The notes under the pieces were generated by a model that did not search any database, was not told the DNA's origin, and was given only the letters and a program-made list of their open reading frames with translations. Made by a program: the position numbers and the translations under genes. From the NCBI GenBank assembly GCA_035560935.1, contig DATMYQ010000182.1, forward strand, positions 1 to 46,791: a stretch of 46,791 nucleotides of DNA, given 5' to 3'. The stretch comes from DATMYQ01 sp035560935. GTDB taxonomy: Bacteria > Bacillota > Negativicutes > Sporomusales > Sporomusaceae. Positions 1 to 7,649 of the stretch are shown here, one piece after another (position 1 is the stretch's first letter; every line of letters starts with the position of its first letter).

Positions 1-178
1 AGCTATTATTTATTTATAACTCCTTTCTCTTTTTCACCTCCCTGCAATAAACTCTCGATTTGTCCATTTTTCTCGGTATATCACAGCATTTCAAATTGAT
101 TATGTCGAGCCTGATCGGAACTCCAAGGAGACCAAGAGGACCCCAAGGGACGTTCACTCCCCATCCCTCACACCGTTC

Positions 179-481
179 TCATCTCCAAAAAACACCGGTG
201 AACTCCCGCATCTTTTCCTTACCCGTAACAGTCTCCCTTATACACCTCGCGGACATGCCAGGAAACATATTCCGCGCCTGATACGACGCCTCTGCCGGCA
301 TGCGGATGCACTGTCCTTTGAAGCGCAGCAGCCATTCCTGCAGTCCGGTGCTGCCATTGGCGTACCGGGAAACCCGGATGTCGCGTTCCGGGCCCAGTGT
401 GAATGCGCCGAGATCGAACAGCTTCTGATGAAGCGAGCAGACCGCCATCAATTCCTGGTGGCTGCCGATCGCTTTTTCCAT
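179..481 (-). CDS. Small hypothetical protein
   Basis: A 100-residue ORF that I do not recognise. It has no signal peptide, membrane segment or known motif; it is mixed polar/hydrophobic with four cysteines scattered along it. A plausible ribosome site (GGTGA) lies a few bases ahead of the ATG, and the amino-acid composition looks protein-like, which is the main support. Overlapping ORFs on the other strand (60-281 and 428-802) look less natural. It stands alone: the nearest gene downstream lies outside the window and the nearest upstream is the AraC regulator about 480 bp away. Whether it is a real gene or a fragment is uncertain. Confidence 0.4.
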   Translation of the reverse strand: MEKAIGSHQELMAVCSLHQKLFDLGAFTLGPERDIRVSRYANGSTGLQEWLLRFKGQCIRMPAEASYQARNMFPGMSARCIRETVTGKEKMREFTGVFWR

Positions 482-962
482 ACTGTCACCTGCTTTGAGC
501 GATGCTTATCGACTTCTCATGAGCCAAAGCACCGGAGACTGTCCCAGGGGAACTGCCTAGCAGCCTGCCGTCGCAGGATCACTTTCCCCTCACAGCTTTT
601 GCCCGGATGGTTCCTGCGCTGTCACAGAGGTTGTGTTTACTCTGCATTGCCGGGGCTTTCATTCTTCCGCTCAACCAAACCCTGCTTTTATTCATTTTGC
701 CTTTATCTTACAAAATCCTGCAAGGATTTTCTAAGAAACCCGTTCACAGCCTCTAATTTGATAAAAAAATCACCTGCTTCGCCTTTTGAACGCGTTTCTT
801 AGCATCCACAGGCGGCGCAGGTATTTTTTTATTAGTTGCCCGGTGGCTCAACCCCGCCAGCAACACAGCAGGGAACTCTACTTCATCGGCATCGCCGTTT
901 TCCTGTTGTCGTATTGATTACGCTATATTGCGTACGATGGCGCTTCGTTATTTTACCAGTCG
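482..962. other. Gene-poor spacer of about 480 bp
   Basis: No convincing gene is seen here; a plus-strand ORF at 428-802 has biased, shadow-like composition. The stretch holds a short hairpin (AAAATCCT at 712-719 against AGGATTTT at 723-730) and a long imperfect inverted repeat, listed separately. It separates the unknown small ORF from the AraC gene, which ends at 963. Confidence 0.4.
731..802. repeat. 15-bp inverted repeat with 42-nt spacer
   Basis: CTAAGAAACCCGTTC at 731-745 is matched by GAACGCGTTTCTTAG at 788-802, its reverse complement with one mismatch. The AT-rich spacer carries no ORF. It could be a long hairpin, a degenerate mobile-element end or a protein site. Nothing beside it resembles a transposase. 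Confidence 0.5.
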
Positions 963-1772
963 CTAGCCTTTGTACTGTCCGGGCGAAATGCCGAACTTTC
1001 TTTTGAAGCTCTTATGAAAATGACTTTGGTCGCAAAACCCGGTTTCCTGGGCAGTTTCCGCCAGCGGTTTTCCGGCGGCGATCAAATCCGCCGCTTTTTT
1101 CAGCCGCACTTGCAGTTGATAGGTATGGGGTGGCACGCCAATTTCTTTGGTGAACACCCGTGATAAATGAAATGGACTGAGTCCGGCGACACCAGCCAGG
1201 CACTCTAACGATACATTTTCGCTGAAGCAAGTTTGCAGGTATTCACAAACCCGGGATACAGGAGCGCGTTCGTCGCCCAATGAGGCCAGCGCCAATCCCT
1301 GCCGGGAATAACCGGCGTATAGCTCTGCGAGGATGCCCAGCAGGGTTGTTTCTTTTTCCAGCCGGGAGGAGGAATCCGCCAGTTGCCTGTGCAGGTGAAA
1401 AACCCGCCGGGCTAGATCCGGGTTGTTGATAACGGGTTCCAGCAGTGGCAGACACTCCTGCTCCTGACCGCCGATCTGCGTCAGCAGGGCGCGGAGAAAC
1501 GCCGGTTCAATCCGGATGGCGCGGCTGGAATAGACGCAGCCTGCCGCCGCCCCGCCGCTGTGAGTCTCATCGACGTTCACCACAACGATGCTGCCGGGCG
1601 TCACGTAATATTTGCCTGCTTTAGTTTCGTGTTCACCGACCCCTGCTTCACAGACTCCCAGGCTGAAAACCCAATGAACGTGCCGGGAAACCTGCCGGGC
1701 AACACTGGTACCCCGGTATAGCTCCAGATCAGGCAACTCTTTTAGCCGGGAAAATTGTATTTTCTCTTTCAT
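963..1772 (-). CDS. AraC family transcriptional regulator (cupin sensor)
   Basis: DNA-binding regulator of 269 residues. The N-terminal half (about 15-95) is a cupin-type effector pocket of the AraC-binding kind (HVHWVFSLG, then PGSIVVVNVDETHSGG). The last about 100 residues carry two helix-turn-helix motifs of the AraC/XylS type, ending with the family signature GFCDQSHFHKSFKRKFGISPGQY. A GGCGGGTGAT ribosome site precedes the ATG. It is divergent from the MFS/EamA pair starting at 1970, with about 200 bp between them, so control of those transporters is the simplest inference. The ligand is unknown. Confidence 0.88.
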   Translation of the reverse strand: MKEKIQFSRLKELPDLELYRGTSVARQVSRHVHWVFSLGVCEAGVGEHETKAGKYYVTPGSIVVVNVDETHSGGAAAGCVYSSRAIRIEPAFLRALLTQIGGQEQECLPLLEPVINNPDLARRVFHLHRQLADSSSRLEKETTLLGILAELYAGYSRQGLALASLGDERAPVSRVCEYLQTCFSENVSLECLAGVAGLSPFHLSRVFTKEIGVPPHTYQLQVRLKKAADLIAAGKPLAETAQETGFCDQSHFHKSFKRKFGISPGQYKG

Positions 1773-1841
1773 TCTTTATCACCCGCCTGATTTTCAATGG
1801 TTGAAATTCATTCACGCCGGCAAGACAGCAAGAAAGTACAA

Positions 1842-1853
1842 GAGGAACTCCTC
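1842..1853. promoter_or_regulatory. Short dyad in divergent promoter region
   Basis: GAGGA and TCCTC flank a 2-nt centre in the intergenic region between the AraC gene and the MFS gene. It could be a regulator site, but it is short and unsupported by a second copy. Confidence 0.2.
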
Positions 1854-1921
1854 CGACCCCGTTACAATAAAAGGTAAATCATGATTTTTATTATACTCGA
1901 ATGATACCCAATGCAGCAAAT

Positions 1922-1946
1922 CGGACCGGAAGAAACTACCGGTCCG
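1922..1946 (+). promoter_or_regulatory. Leader hairpin upstream of MFS gene
   Basis: CGGACCGG (1922-1929) and CCGGTCCG (1939-1946) form a perfect 8-bp stem with a 9-nt loop. It lies just ahead of the GGAGG ribosome site at 1958-1962. It has no T-tract, so it is not a classic terminator; an operator or a translation-modulating hairpin is possible. Confidence 0.45.
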
Positions 1947-1969
1947 GTTTCCGATTCGGAGGAATGAAA

Positions 1970-3190
1970 ATGCAAGCAATAAACAAGCGAAATGGTGTCA
2001 ATTTTCTGGTCGCCTACCTTTTATCGGCTTTTGGCTATGAATTTATCTTTTTTGGCATGACCATCTATGTATACCAGGTCAGCCAAAGTCCGTTCAAAGT
2101 GGGCATCTTCGCCGCTTTGACTTTCCTGCCCCGGCTGTTTGCCTCGTTTTCCGGCATTGTCATTGACCAATACAGCCGAAAAAAAGTCTTTGCCTGGGTT
2201 GCCGCCACCACCGGCTGTCTGACCGCTCTGTTGTCCCTCAGTTCCAGTATGGCCTGGATCTATCCGGTCTGGCTGCTTATTTCCGTTTTTCTGACTTTTA
2301 TCTTCAATGTCCGGACAGCACTGATGACGGAAATCATGACCCAGGACCATTTTTTGCGGGGCAATTCACTGGTTTTGGTTTTGCTAAATGCAGCGAAGGT
2401 GAGCGCGCCTGTTTTAGCGGGCGGCGTCAGTGCCGCCTTCGGCGTAACATCCCTGTTTTACTGTACTGGCGTTATTTATGTACTGGCAGCCTTGTTCTGC
2501 GCCGGCATCCGGTTGGCACAGACAACCCCGGCGCCGAAAAAGCGCGGGGCATTGTCCGATCTGAAGGACGCGCTGCAATATATAAAAGCCAGCCCGGATG
2601 TCCGGCGACTGATTTCCATCGGGATCTTATGGCGGCTGTTTATTGGTTTGCAGGTCTCCCTGTTCGTCATCTATGTGAAAACCTCGCTGTCGGGAAATGA
2701 TGCCGACTACGGAATATTTATGACCACCATTGGCGCCGGCAGCATTGCCGGCAGTGTGCTTGGTCCGTGGCTGGTGAAAAGGATATCCTGTTCACGGGTC
2801 CTATTTTGGGGGCTGTCGCTTCACTACGGGTCCTTTATCCTGCTTGGTTTCCTCCACGAATTATACGCCGCCCTGATTCTCATTTTCTTCAGTTACATGA
2901 TATTTTACGCCACGCTCGTCCAGCTGCACTCGCTGCGGGACAAAAGCACGCGAACGGATATGCGGGGCCGGGTCTACGGCTCGGTGACAGCCGTCCTGAC
3001 CCCTCCAGCCATCCTGTCCATGCTGGCAGGAGGCTATCTGGCCAACCAGTTCGGCGCTGAAAATGTTTTGATCGGCGCAGGCGCTTTGGCTTTAGGCAGT
3101 TTTTATCTGCTCCATCTGCTGAGTTACTTTTCTTCCGCCAGGGTCAGCGGCTTGCCCGCCGCATTGGCAAAGGAGAATGATGAACAATGA
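1970..3190 (+). CDS. MFS transporter, drug-exporter type
   Basis: Inner-membrane transporter of the major facilitator superfamily, about 406 residues, with about 12 hydrophobic segments. The cytoplasmic loop after helix 2 reads DQYSRKKV, a diverged form of the MFS loop 2-3 signature; the whole resembles the MFS_3 (enterobactin-exporter-like) branch. I chose the ATG at 1970 because GGAGG at 1958-1962 sits 7 nt ahead of it; an upstream in-frame ATG at 1901 has no ribosome site and would add a hydrophilic tail containing the leader hairpin. The stop overlaps the EamA start (ATGA), so the two are translationally coupled. Substrate unknown; export of a small molecule is the family expectation. Confidence 0.85.
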   Translation: MQAINKRNGVNFLVAYLLSAFGYEFIFFGMTIYVYQVSQSPFKVGIFAALTFLPRLFASFSGIVIDQYSRKKVFAWVAATTGCLTALLSLSSSMAWIYPVWLLISVFLTFIFNVRTALMTEIMTQDHFLRGNSLVLVLLNAAKVSAPVLAGGVSAAFGVTSLFYCTGVIYVLAALFCAGIRLAQTTPAPKKRGALSDLKDALQYIKASPDVRRLISIGILWRLFIGLQVSLFVIYVKTSLSGNDADYGIFMTTIGAGSIAGSVLGPWLVKRISCSRVLFWGLSLHYGSFILLGFLHELYAALILIFFSYMIFYATLVQLHSLRDKSTRTDMRGRVYGSVTAVLTPPAILSMLAGGYLANQFGAENVLIGAGALALGSFYLLHLLSYFSSARVSGLPAALAKENDEQ

Positions 3191-4065
3191 GTCCAAGCGC
3201 CTGGCGGGGCGACGGATTCGCCATAGCCGCCACTTTCATATGGGGAGTCAACTATCCTATGGTAAAGCTGGTGCTGCAAACCGTCCCGGAAAGCCGGTTC
3301 ATGCTGATCCGCTTCGTCGTCAGCGCCTTTTTGCTGGTCGGATATTTGTGGATCAGCAAGGAAGGCGTCCGGGCAAAGAAAAGCCACTGGGGACACATAC
3401 TGATTCTGGGATTATTGGGAGTCGGGCTTTATAATATTCTCTGGACCTGCGGCATTCACCGGACCACCGCCGCCAACGCCGCGCTGCTGATCTCCACCTC
3501 GCCAATTCTTACCGGCCTTTATTCCCTTGCCGCCGGGCAGGAAAAAGTTCACTCCGGCCTGTGGGCCGGAACGTTTTTGGCTTTTGGCGGCGTTTGTCTG
3601 ATCATTAGCAGTACTCCGGGGACAGAATTTAGTTTTGATTCGACAGCCTTTACCGGAAATTTTCTGGTTCTGTGCGGCTCCGCTTTGTTTTCCCTCTATG
3701 CCGTCATCGCCAAACCGCTGCTTCACCATTATTCGCCGGTGAAGCTGACCACCCTGGCCATGATCGGGGGGCTTCCCGTAATGGCGTTTTACGATTTTCT
3801 GCAGGGCCCCGAGGTTTCCCTGGCCGCGCTTCCGCCGTCCGTGTGGCTGGAAACCGGTTTCATTATCCTGGCCGGTACGATCGCCGCGTATGTGCTTTGG
3901 TACAAAGGCATCCAGCAAACCACTCCGCTGAAAACCGCCGTCTTTCACTATATTGTCCCAGTGACCAGCATGGTTCTGGGCGCCGTCCTGCTGGACGAGC
4001 CCGTAACTCCGGGGCAGGTTCTGGGGGCGCTGTCGGTTTTCCTGGGGCTCATGGTTTCAAAATAA
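3187..4065 (+). CDS. EamA/DMT family transporter
   Basis: Ten-helix drug/metabolite transporter of 292 residues made of two EamA repeats. The first begins FIWGVNYPMVKLVLQTVPE and the second about residue 155. The C-terminal repeat ends with the usual VPVTSMVLGAVLLDEPVTPGQVLGA. The start overlaps the MFS stop by four bases, so both are made from one message that ends at the terminator at 4082-4114. The AraC regulator next door probably controls the pair. Families of this kind export amino acids, nucleosides or drugs; the substrate cannot be read from sequence. Confidence 0.88.
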   Translation: MSPSAWRGDGFAIAATFIWGVNYPMVKLVLQTVPESRFMLIRFVVSAFLLVGYLWISKEGVRAKKSHWGHILILGLLGVGLYNILWTCGIHRTTAANAALLISTSPILTGLYSLAAGQEKVHSGLWAGTFLAFGGVCLIISSTPGTEFSFDSTAFTGNFLVLCGSALFSLYAVIAKPLLHHYSPVKLTTLAMIGGLPVMAFYDFLQGPEVSLAALPPSVWLETGFIILAGTIAAYVLWYKGIQQTTPLKTAVFHYIVPVTSMVLGAVLLDEPVTPGQVLGALSVFLGLMVSK

Positions 4066-4081
4066 AGAGGGGCAATTGAGG

Positions 4082-4114
4082 AAAAAGCGCCGGCATGCTG
4101 CCAAGGCGCTTTTT
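4082..4114. terminator. Intrinsic terminator, bidirectional
   Basis: AAAAAGCGCC and GGCGCTTTTT form a 10-bp stem with T-tracts on both strands. It lies between the EamA gene (+) and the exported-protein gene that ends at 4166 (-), so it probably serves both. Confidence 0.85.
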
Positions 4115-4165
4115 CTGGATTCTGTTATTTTTTCTGGCATCGGCAGACGAGATTCCCCTTCCAGC

Positions 4166-5110
4166 CTATTGATCCGCTGGCTTCGTCAATGTCACTTTTT
4201 CCTGGGCAGTCACTTCCTGGGCCGTATCCCGCGCTTCCTGAGGAATCTCTATTGAAACGGCCTGGTTGTATTTGGAATAGTTCACCTTCAGAGTCAGGGT
4301 CGCCTTTTTGATGAAATCACTGATTTCTTCCCGGTCCTTGGCCGGAGCCATGTTCAAAAACAGGCCGGCGCCTTTGTGGATCGGATCGGTGAGATCCATT
4401 TCGGTTTCTTTCACCAGTTTGCTCGCTTTGTCGACTTTTACGGTGTATTTGATATCGCCGGCGGCCAGCAGGGCCATCCGGATCAGCGCCGACGCCTGTT
4501 TGATCTGGTCTGCCTGGAGCGAATCTTCCGTTTTTTGCGCCTGCAGTTGAACAGTGGCCGCAATGGTATCGCTGAGCTTCATGGTATCCAGGGTAATTTC
4601 CAGGGATTTGTAGGCAGGTGTTTCCTGGATCGTTTTCACCGATTTTATGAGTTGCAGCATTTCTTCCAGCGTGGCTGCCTTCTCCGCTTCCGAAGGCACT
4701 TTGCCCAGAACCGGGCCCACCGGCACCGTCTGTTTCACCCATTGGCCGTCGTGAAGCATGTACACCACCAGGTTTTCCTGATCGGCTTCGCCGCACTGCT
4801 GCACTTTGAACTGGGTTTCTTTGCCCAGCAGGTCATGATAGACCAAACTGAGCTCCTGGCTGAATTTCAGCGGTTTATCACGCAGATCGCCACTGGCGCC
4901 CAGCTGCACATCGCCCATCGTGCTGTCGCCTTTGATCGCCACATCATAATGCACGCTGCTAATGCCGGCCATGTTCTTATACACGTCACGCAAATAGGCC
5001 CGGTCCGCCGGATTTTCTTCCGCCCGCACAGCGGGGCTGTACAATACCACCAGCAGCAGACCCCAGAGAACAGCAGGCTTCCAGTTAATCGGTTGTAAAA
5101 ATTTCCGCAT
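4166..5110 (-). CDS. Exported protein of unknown function
   Basis: About 314 residues. A signal peptide is clear (MRKFLQPINWKPAVLWGLLLVVLYSPAVRA), with a likely cut after AVRA; there is no lipobox cysteine. The mature part is rich in alternating beta-type stretches (VHYDVAIKGDS, DIKYTVKVDKASKLVKETEMDLTDP, TLTLKVNYSKYNQ). This is the look of LppX/LolA-like or DUF6612-type envelope proteins that bind hydrophobic ligands, but I cannot assign a family firmly. A longer start at 5128 is possible; the shorter ATG is preferred because GGAGG lies 11 nt ahead of it and it places the signal peptide at the N-terminus. Monocistronic, ending at the shared terminator. Confidence 0.7.
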   Translation of the reverse strand: MRKFLQPINWKPAVLWGLLLVVLYSPAVRAEENPADRAYLRDVYKNMAGISSVHYDVAIKGDSTMGDVQLGASGDLRDKPLKFSQELSLVYHDLLGKETQFKVQQCGEADQENLVVYMLHDGQWVKQTVPVGPVLGKVPSEAEKAATLEEMLQLIKSVKTIQETPAYKSLEITLDTMKLSDTIAATVQLQAQKTEDSLQADQIKQASALIRMALLAAGDIKYTVKVDKASKLVKETEMDLTDPIHKGAGLFLNMAPAKDREEISDFIKKATLTLKVNYSKYNQAVSIEIPQEARDTAQEVTAQEKVTLTKPADQ

Positions 5111-5398
5111 ATCACCACATACCTCCATGAATAAATTCCATTAATTTCACATAATTCTAACACAAAGTATTTATACCCTTTTTCGTTCAGGATGTCAACA
5201 AAACAGCAAATCATCATGCATTGATTTTAAAAAAGAAAAAACTTCGCAGACCACATTGTATACTTTTGGATAGTATCAAAAAGAAATGATTTCTCGTATG
5301 ATAGGAAGAGGTGATTAGATAGCCCGTTTTCATCATCAGCGGGCTGCATATTTATGATGATGTAGGATATATCATCACAGGAAAGGGTGAATGTATTT

Positions 5399-5785
5399 AT
5401 GAAAAAAATGCTTCTGACAGCCATTTTGTGTTTCGTTTTTGTGGGGATGCTGGGTTCCGTCGCCTCGGCGGGCAAGGTGGACTGGAAAACCACCGAGGTG
5501 TATGAGGAAATCGGTTCCATCTACATCAAAGGTTATTTCACCAACAATATGCCCGACAAAGTGATAGACCGGATTAACTGGTTTCAGCCGAATCTGACGA
5601 TAACACTCTCCAACGGTTCCACGATTTTTCTGGATGAAATCGCCGACTACAAACAGGATTGCTGGATTGAACCCGGCGACCGTTCCGATATTATGTGGTT
5701 CCGGATCGCCGGCACTAATATGAATTGGAGCCGCTGGAATACCCGGCCCCAGTACAATTATCATTTCATCACGCCGGAAGGCTGA
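5399..5785 (+). CDS. Small exported protein of unknown function
   Basis: About 128 residues with a textbook signal peptide (MKKMLLTAILCFVFVGMLGSVASA, cut after ASA). The mature domain of about 105 residues is rich in aromatic residues and beta-type stretches and has one cysteine (DCWIEPGD). I do not recognise the family. I chose ATG 5399 because GGGTGA lies 8 nt upstream; a GTG at 5387 is in frame but poorly placed. It stands alone between a 270-bp spacer and the terminator at 5801-5850. Probably periplasmic in a diderm cell. Confidence 0.7.
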   Translation: MKKMLLTAILCFVFVGMLGSVASAGKVDWKTTEVYEEIGSIYIKGYFTNNMPDKVIDRINWFQPNLTITLSNGSTIFLDEIADYKQDCWIEPGDRSDIMWFRIAGTNMNWSRWNTRPQYNYHFITPEG

Positions 5786-5800
5786 TTCGCTTCCCCCCGG

Positions 5801-5850
5801 AAAAAGCAAGTCCCCTGCGCCGTATATACGGTTCAGGGGCTTGTTTTTTT
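5801..5850. terminator. Intrinsic terminator, bidirectional
   Basis: A stem of about 11 bp with one bulged base (GCAAGTCCCCTG against CAGGGGCTTG), a 16-nt loop, an A-run on the left and seven Ts on the right. It ends the small exported-protein gene (+) and, from the other side, the long catabolic operon whose last gene stops at 5887 (-). Confidence 0.85.
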
Positions 5851-5886
5851 CGGCGACCACGATACCCGCCGCATTTTTTCCTCCGT

Positions 5887-6783
5887 TCACGCTTTATTCG
5901 TCCGCACGGAAACTTTATTAACGCTTTCCTGCAGCTTAATCACCGCGGAAATATCCTCCTGCCCTAAACCGGCGGCCCGGGCCTGCTCATACACCTGCTG
6001 CACCACGTTGGCCAGCAGCAGCGGCATCCCGGCGTCCTTGCCGCTTTGCACCGCCAGTTCCAGATCCTTGTATTGCAGATCGATGGTGAATCCCGGCGCA
6101 AAGTTCCCTTTCAGGACAAAATTCGGCATTTTGGCCTTTACGGCGTAACTACCGCCGGAGCTTTCACTGATGACGTCATATAGGATCTGCGGCGACAAAC
6201 CCAGCTTGACGCCCAGCGTAAATGCCTCGGCCGCCGCTGCCATGTTGGCCGCCAGCAGCAGGTTGTTGACCAGCTTCACGGCGTCGCCCGCACCGCAGGC
6301 GCCCACATGCTGAATTTTTTGCCCCAGGGTCTGCAGGACCGGCCGGTATTGCTCGACCACTTCCGGCCGCCCCCCTGCCATAATGGTCAGGGTTCCCTCG
6401 GTGGCGCCTTTGACGCCGCCGCTGACCGGAGCATCAATGTACTCCACACCCCGTTCCGCTGCCAGAGCGGCCATTTTCCGCGTGGTGACCGGAGCCACGC
6501 TGGACATGTCAATAATGCAGAAGCCCGGCCGGGCTCCGGCCAATACGCCCTCTTCCCCGGCCACCACCTTCTCCACAACGGAACCGTTGGGCAGCATCAG
6601 CACAACTGCATCCGTGATTTCGGCGACAGCCCGGGCGTTGATTCCCGTATGCGCCCCCGCCGCGACCAGTTCGGCCACGGCCTCCGGATTAACATCCGTA
6701 ACCGCCACAAAGCAGCCGGTTTTCAGTAAATTGCGGGCCATGGGCTTTCCCATGGCACCCAGCCCGATAAAACCAATTTTCAT
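5887..6783 (-). CDS. hgd: NAD(P)-dependent 2-(hydroxymethyl)glutarate dehydrogenase-like
   Basis: About 298-residue member of the 3-hydroxyisobutyrate/beta-hydroxyacid dehydrogenase family. The Rossmann motif opens the protein (MKIGFIGLGAMGKPMA), followed by the substrate motif DAPVSGGVKGATEGTLTIMAGG and the catalytic-lysine region AVKLVNNLL. I moved the start to 6783: this ATG overlaps the stop of the UPF0280 gene (ATGA) and gives the dinucleotide fold its normal N-terminus. In E. barkeri nicotinate fermentation a member of this family reduces 2-formylglutarate to 2-(hydroxymethyl)glutarate; the upstream hydroxylase, enamidase and reductase genes make that assignment likely. Otherwise it could be a tartronate-semialdehyde reductase or 3-HIBDH. 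Last gene of the operon. Confidence 0.8.
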   Translation of the reverse strand: MKIGFIGLGAMGKPMARNLLKTGCFVAVTDVNPEAVAELVAAGAHTGINARAVAEITDAVVLMLPNGSVVEKVVAGEEGVLAGARPGFCIIDMSSVAPVTTRKMAALAAERGVEYIDAPVSGGVKGATEGTLTIMAGGRPEVVEQYRPVLQTLGQKIQHVGACGAGDAVKLVNNLLLAANMAAAAEAFTLGVKLGLSPQILYDVISESSGGSYAVKAKMPNFVLKGNFAPGFTIDLQYKDLELAVQSGKDAGMPLLLANVVQQVYEQARAAGLGQEDISAVIKLQESVNKVSVRTNKA

Positions 6784-7649
6784 TTGTCGCTCCCCCCGCT
6801 GTTTCTTGTTGATCCCCATGCCCGGCACAGTCCGCCAGGCACCATATCCATCCATTCACCCACAAATAGAACGGCTCCCCGGATGATGTTGCCCGCCATC
6901 AGTTCCCGGGCTTTTTCCATGCCGCCGGCCAACGCCCGCTGTTTTTTTTCGTTCGAGAGCGCCGGAACCGCAACCGTCACCCAATGGCCGCGGATGTCGG
7001 TGTCCGGATCAATATCCTCCGCCCGCCGCCGCAGAATGCCGTCGTCGTCCACATTGCAATGGTTGGCGATCAGCGTCGCACAGCTGTCGGCGACCCGGGC
7101 CGTTCCTGCCAGTACGGTCACCGAGCTGGCAATGCCTTTGGTCAGGCTGCGGCCTCCCAGGCCGCTGGTGGCCACGCCGCCAATGCCGTCTTCCGCCGCC
7201 ACTTCCACGGTATGCGTGAATTGGATCGCATCAATAGCCGGCAGAATACCCACCCGGGTTTTTTCCCCGGGCCGCAGGCGAATGGCAACATCCCCGCCGT
7301 TATTGACGAGGACTTTGGTGGCACCGCGCTGCTGCAGGTATTCCGCTGCCAGATCGGCAAAGCTGCCCGCCACCGCCGCCATCGGAGTCAGACTAGCGTC
7401 CCTGGCCGCCCGTACGCCTTCCAGCATATAGCGCAGACTGATGGGCAGACGGTCCTCCTCCGGAATCGTGTCCGCCGGTCCTTTGGCCGCCGGCAAAAAA
7501 GCAGCCAGTTCCGTCAGCCGCTCCATGCTGTACTGGGCCGCTTCCAGCAGTTCCTCCCGCATCGGCCGCTGCTCCTGCCAGGCGCTCAAGGTCATTTGCA
7601 TAGGACCGTAATCCAGGAAAATCTGATGATCCGCCAACCGGGTGATCAT
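6780..7649 (-). CDS. UPF0280 (ApbE-like) protein coupled to the Fe-S reductase
   Basis: 289 residues of the UPF0280 family, related in fold to the ApbE FMN transferases. Typical segments are VAGSFADLAAEYLQQRGATKVLVNNGGDVAIRL (about 90-125) and GGVATSGLGGRSLTKGIASSVTVLA (about 160). The ATG overlaps the stop of the upstream reductase gene (ATGA) and its own stop overlaps the hgd start (ATGA), so the three are translationally coupled in series. The biochemical role of UPF0280 is not established. Because 6-hydroxynicotinate reductase of E. barkeri carries covalently bound flavin, a role in attaching or loading that flavin is a reasonable inference. No signal peptide, so cytoplasmic, unlike most ApbE proteins. 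Confidence 0.85.
   Translation of the reverse strand: MITRLADHQIFLDYGPMQMTLSAWQEQRPMREELLEAAQYSMERLTELAAFLPAAKGPADTIPEEDRLPISLRYMLEGVRAARDASLTPMAAVAGSFADLAAEYLQQRGATKVLVNNGGDVAIRLRPGEKTRVGILPAIDAIQFTHTVEVAAEDGIGGVATSGLGGRSLTKGIASSVTVLAGTARVADSCATLIANHCNVDDDGILRRRAEDIDPDTDIRGHWVTVAVPALSNEKKQRALAGGMEKARELMAGNIIRGAVLFVGEWMDMVPGGLCRAWGSTRNSGGSDK

Noticed and set aside
428..802. 124-residue plus-strand ORF in the spacer
   Set aside because: No ribosome site, no recognisable features, and it overlaps the better minus-strand ORF at 179-481.
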